In this document: positions 41,450-51,851 of the stretch, piece after piece
Layout of the letters: every line of letters starts with the position of its first letter
Numbering within the stretch: position 1 is the stretch's first letter
Assembly: GCA_021014325.1 (NCBI GenBank)
Contig: JAJGQC010000703.1
Span: 124,001-188,000, forward strand
Direction of reading: 5' to 3'
Origin: Plazaster borealis
Lineage: Eukaryota; Echinodermata; Asteroidea; Forcipulatida; Labidiasteridae
DNA: 64,000 bases
The notes under the pieces: generated by a model
What the model was told of the DNA's origin: nothing
The model's database searches: none
What the model saw: only the letters and a program-made list of their open reading frames with translations
Position numbers and translations under genes: made by a program

Positions 41450-41990
41450 AGTCAAGTAACCTGATTCGAATCCGAGTACGAGTCACTTGTCCAAAGCCTA
41501 CAATTCGATTCCGGAGACAATTTCCCATTTCCCTGGTAATATCCATCAAGTATTGGCTATGGTGTTAATGCTGACAGAATACCAGCATTAATATTGGTGT
41601 CGTGCACAATAATGCTTATTACAGAATTTGTCCCAGTGTTATGCGTACTGAACATACATGCTCTGTACATGGCCATATCTACACAATAATCATGAACACT
41701 ATTAGTATTACTTACAACACCATACGACAGTGTACTTATTTCGTGTGCTAAACGTTAATATTCCTCTGTGTGCATGACAATCGGATTATCGGAAGTTCTT
41801 TAATATTTAAAAAAAGGTATTGTTGGTGAAAATATGTGACTCGCGAGTCCCTGGGGTCAAGTCCGAGTCATGATAGCCGAGTCCGAGTCTTTTAACGACG
41901 TGACTCAAGTCAAGTCCAAGTCACCGAAATTGTGACTCAAGACGGACTCGAGTCCGAGTCCTGGACTCGAGTCCTACAACTCTGACCGTT
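41450..41990. repeat. GAGTCC-type degenerate simple repeats
   Basis: At 41462-41500 and 41838-41985 the sequence is dominated by GAGTC, CGAGTCC, CAAGTCC and ACTCGAGT words, such as CTCGAGTCCGAGTCCTGGAC. The same block occurs at 22700-22770 and, shorter, at 15570-15650. Two flanking phrases are shared between copies, so it is a dispersed unit rather than local slippage. Confidence 0.65.
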
Positions 41991-42338
41991 GGTATGATGT
42001 TTTCTTTACGGTGCAAAAGATCAAATGGGATGGATTGAAAAGGCAAAATGAATAAAATCAAAAATCTCCACTCTATTGAAGGCATAATTTGGGGTACTTT
42101 TTATGTATTGAACCATATATTTGAGCATTTGTTTGACCTCATTTGGGGCAAAAGGGTTCTGCTCCCCACCCTCCCCTATTTGGCTATCAAACCTTTTTTA
42201 TAGTGTAGTGGATGGAGTTCCAAATTGACTGGTTGGATGTTTGTTTTAGTGTACGCATTCCCATGTCAAATGAGCAAAATCAGTGGTTAAATTAAAACTT
42301 GTATTATACTAATAAGTTCATCATTTTATTCCACTCAG

Positions 42339-42436
42339 GTTCGTACCTTGTGCTGGCACTTCCCAAGATATCATCCCATGCACCAAGTACATTGTTAGCG
42401 GCTACAACTCAGTGTGTCCATCTTACATACTCTAAG
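42339..42436 (+). ncRNA. Duplicated exon module, copy 1 (98 nt)
   Basis: Acceptor TTTTATTCCACTCAG; exon GTTCGTACCTTGTGCTGGCA ... CATCTTACATACTCTAAG; donor GTAAGTTTATGATA. About 100 bp of upstream intron (ATGTCAAATGAGCAAAATCA) and part of the downstream intron are shared with copies 2-4. One frame is open throughout (SYLVLALPKISSHAPS) and another reads VPCAGTSQDIIPCTKYIV before a stop at the exon end. Coding status is undecided; the feature type is a best guess for a spliced, probably untranslated exon. Confidence 0.6.
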
Positions 42437-43440
42437 GTAAGTTTATGATAACCCAGTATGATGTAGGGAAACCATGTTGAATTTATGTTGAATTATATTG
42501 TATGATAATAATTAAATGGTAGGCATTTTCAAAAAAAAATAAAAATGATTTGATTGAAAGTTGTTTTATGCTAACTCTCTTTGAATCACAATAAGGCAGA
42601 ACATAAGAAATGTTGACAACAATTATTTTGGTAAAAATGACAAACTTTTGCATGTTTGCTTTATGCTCTGAATTAAGATTGGGGTAAACAACATACGCTG
42701 GAATTGACATTCCATTCCGCTAGTTTACCACTGGAAACAAGCTGAGGTATTTTTTGTTGTCTCCAAACTTTATTCTCTCAGCCCTGACAAGTGACAATAT
42801 TAAAACTGAAGTTTTCTCGCTAGGTTTGGTTGTACTACAAATCCAACAATCATTAATGTCGTATAACGTTAATGCTTGTTGTACAATTCAATGCTGTTTA
42901 GCATTTGGGTTCTATTAGTGTACAGTGTACGACTCTGAAGCACACAAAATTACAGGTTCAAGAGAAACAAATACTTGTCTAGTGTTCTAAGACTTTAATT
43001 CTCTCACGTGACTACTACTAACGGAACAGATATAAAACAGACTCCAAAACAGACCCCTGTAAATAAAGAGTAAATAGAAAACAAGGGTTTAGAATACACA
43101 CATTAAATTATCATAAAAACTGAGCTACACACAGTACACTGTAGTTCAGAGGTCACTTTGTGAATAACCTTCATTGAGAATCAAAACAACTCATAAAGCT
43201 GTCATTCTTACATAATGAGTGATAAATTACTTGCAAAACTTGGAAAGTTGAACCTTTGTCCTTGTCCTCAGTACCAGGACTTGCACATGGATTTATACAG
43301 TCATAACAGAGCCCAGTAAGGCCTTGTGTCGCCATGGTTACACTTTTTGGACTAGGGTGTAGTGTGCTACAACATTCTAACCACAACATAAGGCAATTTG
43401 ATTTAACAAATCAAAATCAAAACCATTTCTCTCAAAATAG

Positions 43441-44380
43441 AGTTTAACTGTAAAACACTTTAAAAATACTCTGGGTTACTGAAAATGCAGAACAAAATAT
43501 GAATAATGAAATAAACTGAACAAGTTACAAGCTAACCTGAACACTCTCAGCAACAACTTAAACTCTTCCTACATGAACACTCCCATCAGCATCATGCTCT
43601 GGCTATAAGCTATAATTTATAATAAACAAGGAACATCTTATTAGTTAAACACAGCATTGGACATCTTAATTCATTTAACCTCATAGCAGATTAATTTAGC
43701 ATTTCCACTGAAATGGAACCAAACAGATCAATTTAGTTTGACTTCAGGAACATAGTTATAATTCTTTGGGATTAAACTATGAATAAAAAGGTTCTTTTGA
43801 AACATACTCGAAAAGATAAGTGCTCTGACTGTAAAACAAATGCCATGAAGTAAATCACTAATAGAATGATGTTAAACCTTTTTTAACTTGTGACTCAATT
43901 AAATATAATAACAGATTAAAACAAGAAAATTGTCACAACTACAAATCTAACTTAAATATCAAAGATCAAAACTCACCCTGAGATGTGGCTATGAAGATTG
44001 CTCTATCTCTACGCTCAGATGTAGCAATTGATGCAAAAGGCTCACCAATTCAGAATGACTTTTGACTCTCTGTGCAACACCTTATAAATCCTAATTATCA
44101 GCTGGTCAACGACGCCAGACCAATCTCTGATTGGTTAATTACCGAAGAACATTGAATATTTATAATGTCTAAAGTTGTCTCAAATGTTGCCATTGGTCAA
44201 TCCGCAATGTATTTTGCATAGATCACCAATTCTGGGGTTGTGTAACTTAAGATTTTGCTGACTGGGGAAAATCTTTCAGGAGCTCAATTTGACCTTAAGA
44301 GTTGATTGTTTCATCCTTCAAGGGGCACTAAACTATGCAATCCAACCCAAAAATAACTGTGAAGGCTGTGGGAAAGTTCC
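43441..44380. other. Intron of the duplicated-exon transcript, nothing recognised
   Basis: No extra copy of the exon module, no coding exon and no repeat was seen between copies 1 and 2 here. Confidence 0.45.
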
Positions 44381-44899
44381 CTTAAAACAATGAAATACAG
44401 AGGAATTATGAAGGACTGCATGGCTCATCATCTTAAGATTATTTACTTTGGTCAGCAATTCTGTGAACAATTTAGGATTTCTATTAAACATATTAAAGGA
44501 GGGCAATTTCTATTTCCCGACATTAACAAGCATGTGATTTGTCAGGATTGTTCACTGAGATCTCCCTGCACCTTCAGATTTTCTTGAGGCAAACTTGCCA
44601 TCACAGAGATGAAAAGACTTGCCTTTCTTGCAACCTTACCAGACCTTCAGATATCTATTTGAAGTTATCTAGAGAGTCTGTAAACCTCTAATCTGTACAT
44701 TCAGAGAGTTTCATTTCCACACCAAGAGGAAATTGTTATCCAATTTTCAGGGTTTTTGTTATTACAATCTCATCCCTGCAGTAAGGTTTTACATTGGCAA
44801 TCAACGTGTATGGTTATTGTTACCATCCCCACATGTTAGATGAGCAAAATCACTTGTTCAAATCAGATTTGTTAATGTATATCAATTTCTTCCACTCAG

Positions 44900-44990
44900 G
44901 CTCATACTTTGTGCTGGCACTTTCCAGGATATTCCATGCACCAAGCAGATTGTGCCTACAACTCAGGGTGTCCATCTTACATACTCTAAG
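44900..44990 (+). ncRNA. Duplicated exon module, copy 2 (91 nt)
   Basis: Acceptor TTTCTTCCACTCAG, donor GTAAGTTTAGGATA. The exon shares TTTGTGCTGGCACTTTCCAG, CATGCACCAAGCAGATTGTG, CTACAACTCAG and CATCTTACATACTCTAAG with copy 1 but is 7 nt shorter. It is open in two frames (SYFVLALSRIFHAPSRLCLQ and LILCAGTFQDIPCTKQIV). Confidence 0.6.
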
Positions 44991-45738
44991 GTAAGTTTAG
45001 GATACCTCTGTGAGTGGAGCCTGGGGGCAAGGTTAGAGGATGGTGCCCCTTCACTCACTTTGTCTTGAAAAATCTTTAGCATTATTTTGAGATGTTATAA
45101 CAACCAATGCTTGGATATAATTAGTCACAATTCTGAGGGGCTGCTTACATTTGAAGGTGGATATAATCCTTGTAAAAGAAAACAAGTAAATAGTGTAGTT
45201 TGTAAATGAAAACAAGTAATTAGGGTAGTTTAACAGGATCACAAACCTCCATGTACAAACAATTGTCACTTTTGCGCCCAGCCCCCCCAACCAACTGTGT
45301 CATCTGGGCCTTGTGCCTTCTCTTGCCCCCCCCCGCTCCACCACCGCCTCATTGTGTAAAGGGAAAGGTATAATAAGCATGACTATCTATGTTTTGATAA
45401 TTGATTGGGGTAGTTTATTCAGGATTGGAGATTGTACTTGTATGAGCCTCAACCCTTTCAATAAGGTCGTTAATTGAAATTTCACATCCATAATGATCAA
45501 AAGAGCATTGTATGAAACATGTGTATCAATAAATAAATCAACATCCATGAATGAATGGGTTGTTTTGCCAAACAATTACTTTGGAGACCACTCTTGATCA
45601 AAATACTTCATTTACCAGGAGCTCTAGAATATTCAAAACTTATTTAATGGAATCCGTACAAACTGCACTAATGACCTTATCTGAGCTGACAAGAATACAG
45701 TCTGTGTACTGCGAGAGATTTTGTGCATGTTCGTTAGT

Positions 45739-45769
45739 GCTTATTTTGATTGCAGCAATCAAAATAAGC
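45739..45769. other. Perfect 14-bp hairpin
   Basis: GCTTATTTTGATTG, loop CAG, then CAATCAAAATAAGC. A weaker version (TGCTTATTTTAAATGC ... AATAAGC) occurs at about 47606-47636 and a third near 62172, each before the phrase AAGACAGTGGTCTT or a relative of it. Confidence 0.6.
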
Positions 45770-45970
45770 AAAGACAGTGGTCTTTAAATTTAATTTTGCC
45801 ATTTTTGACAGTACTTCAGAGGGATGATCTTTGGTGGTTTGCCCCTAGTCTGAACTTCACAATCGGTGGGCTTTCAAATTAGTTTTTTTGTGACCATCAA
45901 TGTCAGATGACAAAAATCAGTTGTTTAAATCTAACTTGTACTAATGTCTGTATAATTTGTTTCTCCTCAG

Positions 45971-46069
45971 GGTTGTACCTTATGCTGGCACTTCACAAAT
46001 TATCATTCTGTGCACCAAGCAGACTGTTCACACCTACAACTCAAGTGTGCATCTTTTGCATAATATAAG
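45971..46069 (+). ncRNA. Duplicated exon module, copy 3 (99 nt)
   Basis: Acceptor TTTGTTTCTCCTCAG, donor GTAAGATAAATTG. The exon starts GGTTGTACCTTATGCTGGCA and ends TTGCATAATATAAG. It is the only copy whose length is divisible by 3 and is fully open when entered in phase 2 (VVPYAGTSQIIILCTKQTV). Confidence 0.6.
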
Positions 46070-46089
46070 GTAAGATAAATTGATTTAAA

Positions 46090-46395
46090 ATGTTTTTAAG
46101 ATTACTCTCCTTGAATCAAAATAAGGTAGATCATCATAAAAGTTCACAAAAACTCTCTTTGAATCAGGAAAGAACATTATTGGTAATAATGACGAATCAA
46201 CTTCTGCATGATTCAAGATAAGGTATATCAAAACAACTGTTGAATCAGGAGAGAGAACATTATTGATAATAATGAAAACCAACTTCTATATGAATCAAGA
46301 TGAGGTAGATCATGAGAAATGTTGACAAAACGTTCTTTGAATCAGGAGAGAGAACGTTGTTGGTGATAATGACAAACCAACTTTTGTTTTCTTTT
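46090..46395. repeat. Tandem repeat, about 95-bp unit, three copies
   Basis: Each unit contains TTGAATCAGGAGAGAGAACA or a variant, then TTGGTAATAATGACAAACC, then AACTTCTGCATGATTC and AAGATAAGGTAGATC. A single related unit lies downstream of copy 1 at about 42560-42690, so this piece belongs to the duplicated module's downstream intron. Confidence 0.7.
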
Positions 46396-46590
46396 GGTGT
46401 GGGGGTAATCAAACTTTAACTTGTTAACTTCAAAGTATTTCAGATGGAAGTATTTATCTGGAGGATTGTACTAGAATGAACTTTATTACTAGTGAGCTTT
46501 CACATTCTATAGTACTTTGATGTCTGTACTGCGACTTTGAAATATTGATGACCACAAGTAGAAACCATTTGTTTTTGTGTTTTCACATAG

Positions 46591-46668
46591 CATTGTGCGT
46601 TGGCTGCAGTCAGATCACCCGGCTACTGAGGAGAGTGCCAAGGCATGCCTTGGAGTTATCTCCAAAAG
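46591..46668 (+). CDS. Candidate coding exon (26 codons, phase 1-1)
   Basis: Acceptor TTTTGTGTTTTCACATAG, donor GTAAAATC; 78 nt. In phase 1 it reads LCVGCSQITRLLRRVPRHAL then ELSPK, with no stop, and joins in phase to the exon at 48725. It is not similar to the duplicated modules and matches no family I recognise. Confidence 0.4.
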
Positions 46669-46732
46669 GTAAAATCAAAGCCCAGCTATTGAGTCAAAAC
46701 ATTCTTAATTCTGGTGGGCTTAATGAATAAAT

Positions 46733-47106
46733 TAAAGGCATCGTACACGTTTGGTAATTACTCAAAATATATATTAGTATAAAAACTGACTTGGTAACGA
46801 GCAACAGAGAGCTGTTGATAGTATAAAACATTGTGAGAAACGACTCCCTCTGAAGTAACGTAGTTTTTGAGAAAGAGGTAATTTCTCACTAAAATAATCA
46901 AAATTCTTGCAAGAAGTTTTTATTATTCTATCTGAAAGCACACAAATTTGTACAACAAGGGTGTTTTTTCTTTCATCACTTTCTTGCAACTTCAATGACC
47001 AATTGAGCCCAAATTTTCACACGCTTGTTATTTTATGCATATGTTGGGATACACCAAGTGAGAACACTGGTCTTTGACAATTTCCAAACGTGAACGATGC
47101 CTTTAA
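46733..47106 (-). mobile_element. Foldback MITE, family A, inverse copy
   Basis: TTAAAGGCATCGTACACG to CGTGAACGATGCCTTTAAG; full-length. A second, partial inverse copy follows at 47403-47582 (AAAGCACACAATTC to ACCATGCCTTTAAG). Confidence 0.78.
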
Positions 47107-48226
47107 GTAAGGTACAGTAATGTTATAATTGACAAGTTTTATGAAATACTGATGGGCTTACTGTCTTTGACTGCAGTCAACATTTGCTTACTTCCTCTGA
47201 ATCTATATGAGGTACGGCAATGTTAGCAATGAAATCTCAGATTTTTGTTTGGGATTATACTCTAAATGAAATAACATCAGATACTTTGATGGAAAACTGT
47301 TTTATGCTTACTTTGATAGACGTTGGCAAAATTATGTATAGTTTTGGAGAAATAGATAATTTTTGCTCAACAAATTGGAATCTGAGAATGAAGCCTTTCA
47401 GGCATCTGAAAGCACACAATTCTATTCAACAAGGGTGTTTTTTATTTTATTATTTTCTTGCAACGTCGATGACCAATTTAGCCCAAATTTGCACAGGTTT
47501 GTTTTGTCATGCATATGTTGGGATACACCAAGTAAAGATACTGGTCTTTGACAATTCCAAAAAGTATACCATGCCTTTAAGGGATTTTGTGGATGTTCAT
47601 GGGTGCTTATTTTAAATGCAACATTCTAAATAAGCAAAGGTAGTTTTTGTGGCCTTCAAATTTATTTCTCATTTTTGACAGTACTTCAGACAGAAGTGCA
47701 TTCCCCCCACACATTTGAAGTCTGTATCTTTGGGAATGAAAATTACATGTTATAAGCTCTTATGCAACAATTTTCAATATTTTAAAAACTATTTTTTTTT
47801 CTATTTGACGCTCAAACAATGTATTTATTTTTATACCACATCAGATTATCTACAACTTAGTAAACAACAGTTTTAATTGGCCAAAATTAAAAATTTACCT
47901 AAATATTTATCTTACATTTAATCGCTGTGGAAGAGCAGTTTCATGTACCAACCAAACAACCAACCCTTGAAATATTTATAATATTCACTTTAGTTTCTGT
48001 TGTGTTTTAATAAATAACAAACAAGGCTCTGGGCCCCTTCTGGTTACTCAACTGCACATACACCACATAATCAGTGGGCTTTCATACTGACACATTGTAC
48101 TGTGTGTGTGTGGGGGGGGGTTCCACATTTTAAAATTTTTTATTAAACTTCCCCTATTTGTCAGATGAGCAAACTTAGTTGTTTAAATCAAATTTTTACT
48201 AATATCTGTCATTTAATTCCCCACAG

Positions 48227-48297
48227 GTTGGTACCTTGTGCTGGCACTTCCCATGAAACAAGCAAATTGTTAGCATGTCCAGCTTACATACTCCAAG
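48227..48297 (+). ncRNA. Duplicated exon module, copy 4 (71 nt)
   Basis: Acceptor TTTAATTCCCCACAG, donor GTAAGTTTATGATA. The exon starts GTTGGTACCTTGTGCTGGCA and ends AGCTTACATACTCCAAG; about 27 nt present in copy 1 are missing from the middle. It is open in phase 2 (LVPCAGTSHETSKLLACPAY). Its upstream intron shares GTCAGATGAGCAAA and TTGTTTAAATCAAA with the others. Confidence 0.6.
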
Positions 48298-48724
48298 GTA
48301 AGTTTATGATACCTCATTATGTTATAGGGAAGCTATAAGCAATAAGCGTGAATTTCTTTGACATTGAATGATCTACAGGCTCCTTAGTCACTGTACCAAA
48401 ATCCAACACCATAATGAAAAAAAAATCCATGAACCAACGCAGAAACTCTTGGACTCTAATTCAATTGTGGTAGTGTGCCTGATCCCATTTAAAGCAAAAT
48501 CAATTTACCAAGGTGCAACCCTCAGTCAAACAGAATCAAACAAAATGCAGTTGGATTTTGATGGTTTGGGAATAGTTATGGTTCAAAGTAAGAAGATATG
48601 AAATTGTTTTTTTAATACAAGTGAACTTCTAAAAAACACATAAACACAAGGAGTTGTTATCTCTGGTTAAGTTGCTGTGGTGCTAAAACGTTGATTAATG
48701 AGTTTTCATCTTTGTTCATTACAG

Positions 48725-48846
48725 GTTGGGAGAAACGTTTAGCGGAGTGCAGACAAAACCTGATGCAGTGGTCTCCTACTCTGAAGCGCTCTGTTCCTCA
48801 GCGAGACAAAGAATCTGTTGCAGCCTTGGAACAATCAACATGGTGA
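48725..48846 (+). CDS. Candidate terminal coding exon
   Basis: Acceptor CTTTGTTCATTACAG. Entered in phase 1 it reads WEKRLAECRQNLMQWSPTLK then RSVPQRDKESVAALEQSTW and stops at TGA 48844-48846. It joins in phase with the exon at 46591-46668. The sequence is charged and likely helical, with no recognised domain. A 3' UTR would follow to AATAAA signals at about 49376 and 49388-49393. The upstream start codon was not found; the open stretch may be by chance. Confidence 0.4.
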
Positions 48847-49400
48847 CTGAAACAAGCAGATGATTATAACCATGGACAAAAGTAATTATTTCTGAGCCTC
48901 TGGAGGAGATGAAGTAACCTTATCAACAGCACAACAACTGTCCTAACTTTGATTCAAGTAAACAGTTAAGAGCTAATATTTTGTGATGTCTTTGAAGATG
49001 ATGAAAAGACTGAACAACGTGAAACAAACTCTTTGAAAAATACATTTTCTTATAGATGTAAAATTAAGAAAGTTTTTAAAGTTCATTATTCATGCAAATC
49101 AATTGAAGTCGACAACGAAGACAGTGATCTAAGAATACCCAGTGAGTCAAGTAAAGCAGTACAGCAATTTATTTTCCTCTTTAATTTTTCATTTAAAGTG
49201 TCAGGAAGTGTCAACATTCAAAACTACTACTTTTGCTCGTTAAGCAAAGTTGGCAATTATTTTAATATTGACAAGCAAATCTCTTAAGAGTGGAGTCTTC
49301 ATGAATGTGTTTCAATACCAATATTGTTTTAAACTTGTCTTAACTAATTCATAAGAAAAGATTTATCTGTAAGAGAATAAAATCGTGAATAAAGTGTTAT
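48847..49400 (+). other. Probable 3' UTR of the duplicated-exon transcript
   Basis: AT-rich, no splice signals of note, ending in two overlapping poly(A) signals (AGAATAAAATCG and GTGAATAAAGTG). An open frame of 84 codons inside (49033-49287) has no recognisable similarity. Confidence 0.45.
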
Positions 49401-49495
49401 TATAGTGTTATTATTGATTTGCTCTAACCTCAACTGTTGGCTGATTATTTGAGTTGTCTTAAGTACTTTACCATCATATTTTCCCACAATGCAAC

Positions 49496-49704
49496 AAATT
49501 GGGTGTGTATAGGTTTTACGCAAGTTTCAGTGCGCAAAATACTTTGCTAAAAGCGCGTAATACACACCCAATTGCATTGTTTAAAAACATGGTGGCCATA
49601 TTTGCCCACGATGCAACATGAATTGGGTGTGTATTATTTTTACGAAAGTTTCAATGCGCAAAATACTTTGCTAAACGTGCGTAATACACACCCAATTGCA
49701 TTGT
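49496..49704. mobile_element. Two tandem foldback MITEs
   Basis: Copies at 49496-49580 and 49608-49704. Each starts ACAATGCAACAAATTGGG or ACGATGCAACATGAATTG, has TGTGTAT, and ends AATACACACCCAATTGCATT. The inner part (TTTCAGTGCGCAAAATACTT) is nearly identical, so the pair looks like a local duplication or serial insertion. Confidence 0.75.
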
Positions 49705-49984
49705 TGGAAAACAAGGTGACCTGAGGGTCCACGATCTTATCCCGGTGGAACCCCCCCCCACCCTGTAGAAACTTACCCCCTAGGTTGGTTTTTACAGGGT
49801 GGGGGTGGGTTCCACAGGGATAAGACGGGCCATAAATTTCTTTGGGGGAGATGGGGGACATGCGTTGGGGTAGGGTAGGTGTCGCATAAAGACACAACAT
49901 ACAGAGATGGGTACATTTTTCAAGGGGACTGAGGTGTAATTAAGGGATAATTATCTCCCAAAACCTCAAATTATTTATTCTACC
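49705..49984. other. Spacer, C/G-run rich
   Basis: A further small inverted pair occurs: TCTTATCCCGGTGGAACC at about 49735 against GGGTTCCACAGGGATAAGA at about 49805, with CCCCCCCC and GGGTGGGGGTGGG inside. Probably another small foldback element. Confidence 0.5.
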
Positions 49985-50132
49985 TAGAGGGCGCTGTCTT
50001 CAATTTGTGTGCGTATTTTTTTCGACCAAGAGGGCGCTGTCTTCAAATTTGTGTAATTATTGTTTTTCACACGAGAGGGCGCTGTCTTCAAATTTGTTTA
50101 ATTATTTTTTTCTACCAAGAGAGGGCGCTGTG
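49985..50132 (+). promoter_or_regulatory. Four tandem AGAGGGCGCTGT motifs upstream of a putative first exon
   Basis: AGAGGGCGCTGT occurs at about 49986, 50029, 50074 and 50121, spaced about 45 bp, each of the first three followed by CTTCAA(A)TTTGTGTAATTAT or similar. The core resembles the CTCF consensus (AGGGGGCGCT / AGGTGGCGCT). A single-motif GCGCCCTC occurs near the candidate promoters at 13277 and at 20303. CTCF binding is inference. Confidence 0.45.
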
Positions 50133-50229
50133 TTCCTAGAAGTTGCGCATGTGCACTGCACAATCTTCCTAAAAATGTCGTCTGCTCACAATGGTTTCAA
50201 ATCATAATGTTTTCATCGAAAAAATATCG
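50133..50229 (+). other. Candidate first exon of a 50-60 kb transcript
   Basis: The stretch ends at an excellent donor (AAAATATCG followed by GTAAGTAAAG). It contains ATG TCG TCT GCT (stops after ten codons) and a second ATG at 50207 that stays open across the donor for eight codons (MFSSKKYR). The start of transcription is unknown; the upstream GGGCGC cluster suggests a promoter. Confidence 0.35.
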
Positions 50230-51323
50230 GTAAGTAAAGATTTGTTTGTTTAGTTTGTTGATTAGTTCATCTGGAAGAAGCTTGTAGATTATTGATGTGT
50301 ATCTAGATGCCGTGGGGCACAGTTTTAGCACCTTTTTTGTTAGTAATACTTTCAGTTCACCGGTGCTACTTTCGTAATCGTATGTGTGCGGAAATCACGG
50401 ACGAACTACTACAGTCGCACTCGCAACTCGCATCGTGATATGATACTGAGTGATAAAGTCATTAATACTAGTACAATAGTTTAGCCCCAGGCCCAGGGAC
50501 CAGGAGGATCACGATTCATAGCAACTTAGCATCGTGAAGCTACCAAGCTTAATTAATTGTAAACTGATGATCACATAAAATTACAGTTTAAAAACTGATT
50601 GACAATAATTGTCGATATTGTTGACGTTATGACTGAGAGTGAGTGATTGCAATTGACACTCACACTAACACTCAGTACAGTAACACAGTTCTACTAGTAC
50701 TATCACAGTCACTTTCCTATTTTAACTATGAAGACCCCTTTGCCTGACATCAAACATTAAAAGTGTGCACCTTTGTGTCGCACCACGCACAACTCTTGCT
50801 AATGACAAAGATTAAAGTGTTTTGGGTTTTTTACCTCCATGGCTCAATGAGACGCTGTTTGTTTTGAGCTTGATGTCATATGCAAAGGTATATCAATAAT
50901 AAGAACAGAGTAAGTTACGTGAATCTGAAGACAGTATTAGGAAGTGAAAATATGGGCAAGAGTTTAGCAGCTCCTACCTTCAATGGGCTACTGTGTCTCA
51001 GTTTAATCACGGAGGAAGGAAAAGTTGTAGAAGTCTAAGTTTTAAAAATGCTCATGTAAATAAGATAAGATTAGATCTTATGGTTATAATTTACTAGGCA
51101 TTTTTATTTTTAACATTGTAAAAAGTTTGTGTCCTTTCTTAATGTTTAAGTGTTTAATTTGTATCGTGTCTCTGTGCTTGCTGGGACCCATGGGAGACCA
51201 GTGGTTACCACTGAATGGGCCACCCAGTTGAAACAAGAAATAAATAATAAATAGTAATTAAGATCCCAAAACAAACAACCACTTTTTCACTAAAATTGTT
51301 GTTGTATTTCTTCCCCTCTCTAG
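50230..51323. other. Intron or intergenic DNA, nothing recognised
   Basis: No exon or repeat recognised apart from a short ACTGAGAGTGAGTGA / CACTCACACTAACACTCAG mirror near 50630-50680. Confidence 0.45.
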
Positions 51324-51457
51324 GAATCCTTGAAGTAACTTTGGTTTGTGTACATCATTATTGGTGACATACTCAATAAACACGGTTTTAGCCATCACCA
51401 ACCATCACCACGCAAGAAGTCCTGTACACTCCACGTCTTGAAATTCTGCAAATACTG
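51324..51457 (+). other. Candidate internal exon (134 nt)
   Basis: Acceptor TTTCTTCCCCTCTCTAG with a good polypyrimidine tract, donor GCAAATACTG followed by GTGAGT. The exon has stop codons in all three frames or only short open runs, so if real it is untranslated. It lies just before the 82-bp satellite. Confidence 0.35.
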
Positions 51458-51579
51458 GTGAGTTACATCTTTTTTTGCTTCAGTGTGTGGTCCGTGCTGA
51501 ATCCATGCTCTTTCCCTAGCCACCCTGCCCTCACTGTCCCCAACATGTATACTCCTCCCTTCTACTACATGTACCAACT

Positions 51580-51851
51580 TGTCTAAATTGAAAACATGCC
51601 CCACTTTTCTGTCATTTCTTGAACCGCCCCCAAGATCCTTCTACCACCAGCCTGTACTTCAATGGAAAACATGCGCCCACTTTTCTGTCGAACTTGAACA
51701 GCCCCCAAGATGTTACCACCTCTACTACCACCCTGTACTCCAATCCCAAAATACACCCCACTTTTTCTGTCAAACTTGAACCGCCCCCAAGATGTAACCC
51801 CCTCTACTATCAGCCTGTACTCTAATCCAAAACAAGCACCCCACTTTTCTG
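51580..51851. repeat. 82-bp satellite, left part (divergent units)
   Basis: Three to four units with more changes than the main block (for example ACCACCCTGTACTCCAATCC). The last one is interrupted after CACTTTTCTG by the hAT element at 51852. Confidence 0.9.
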
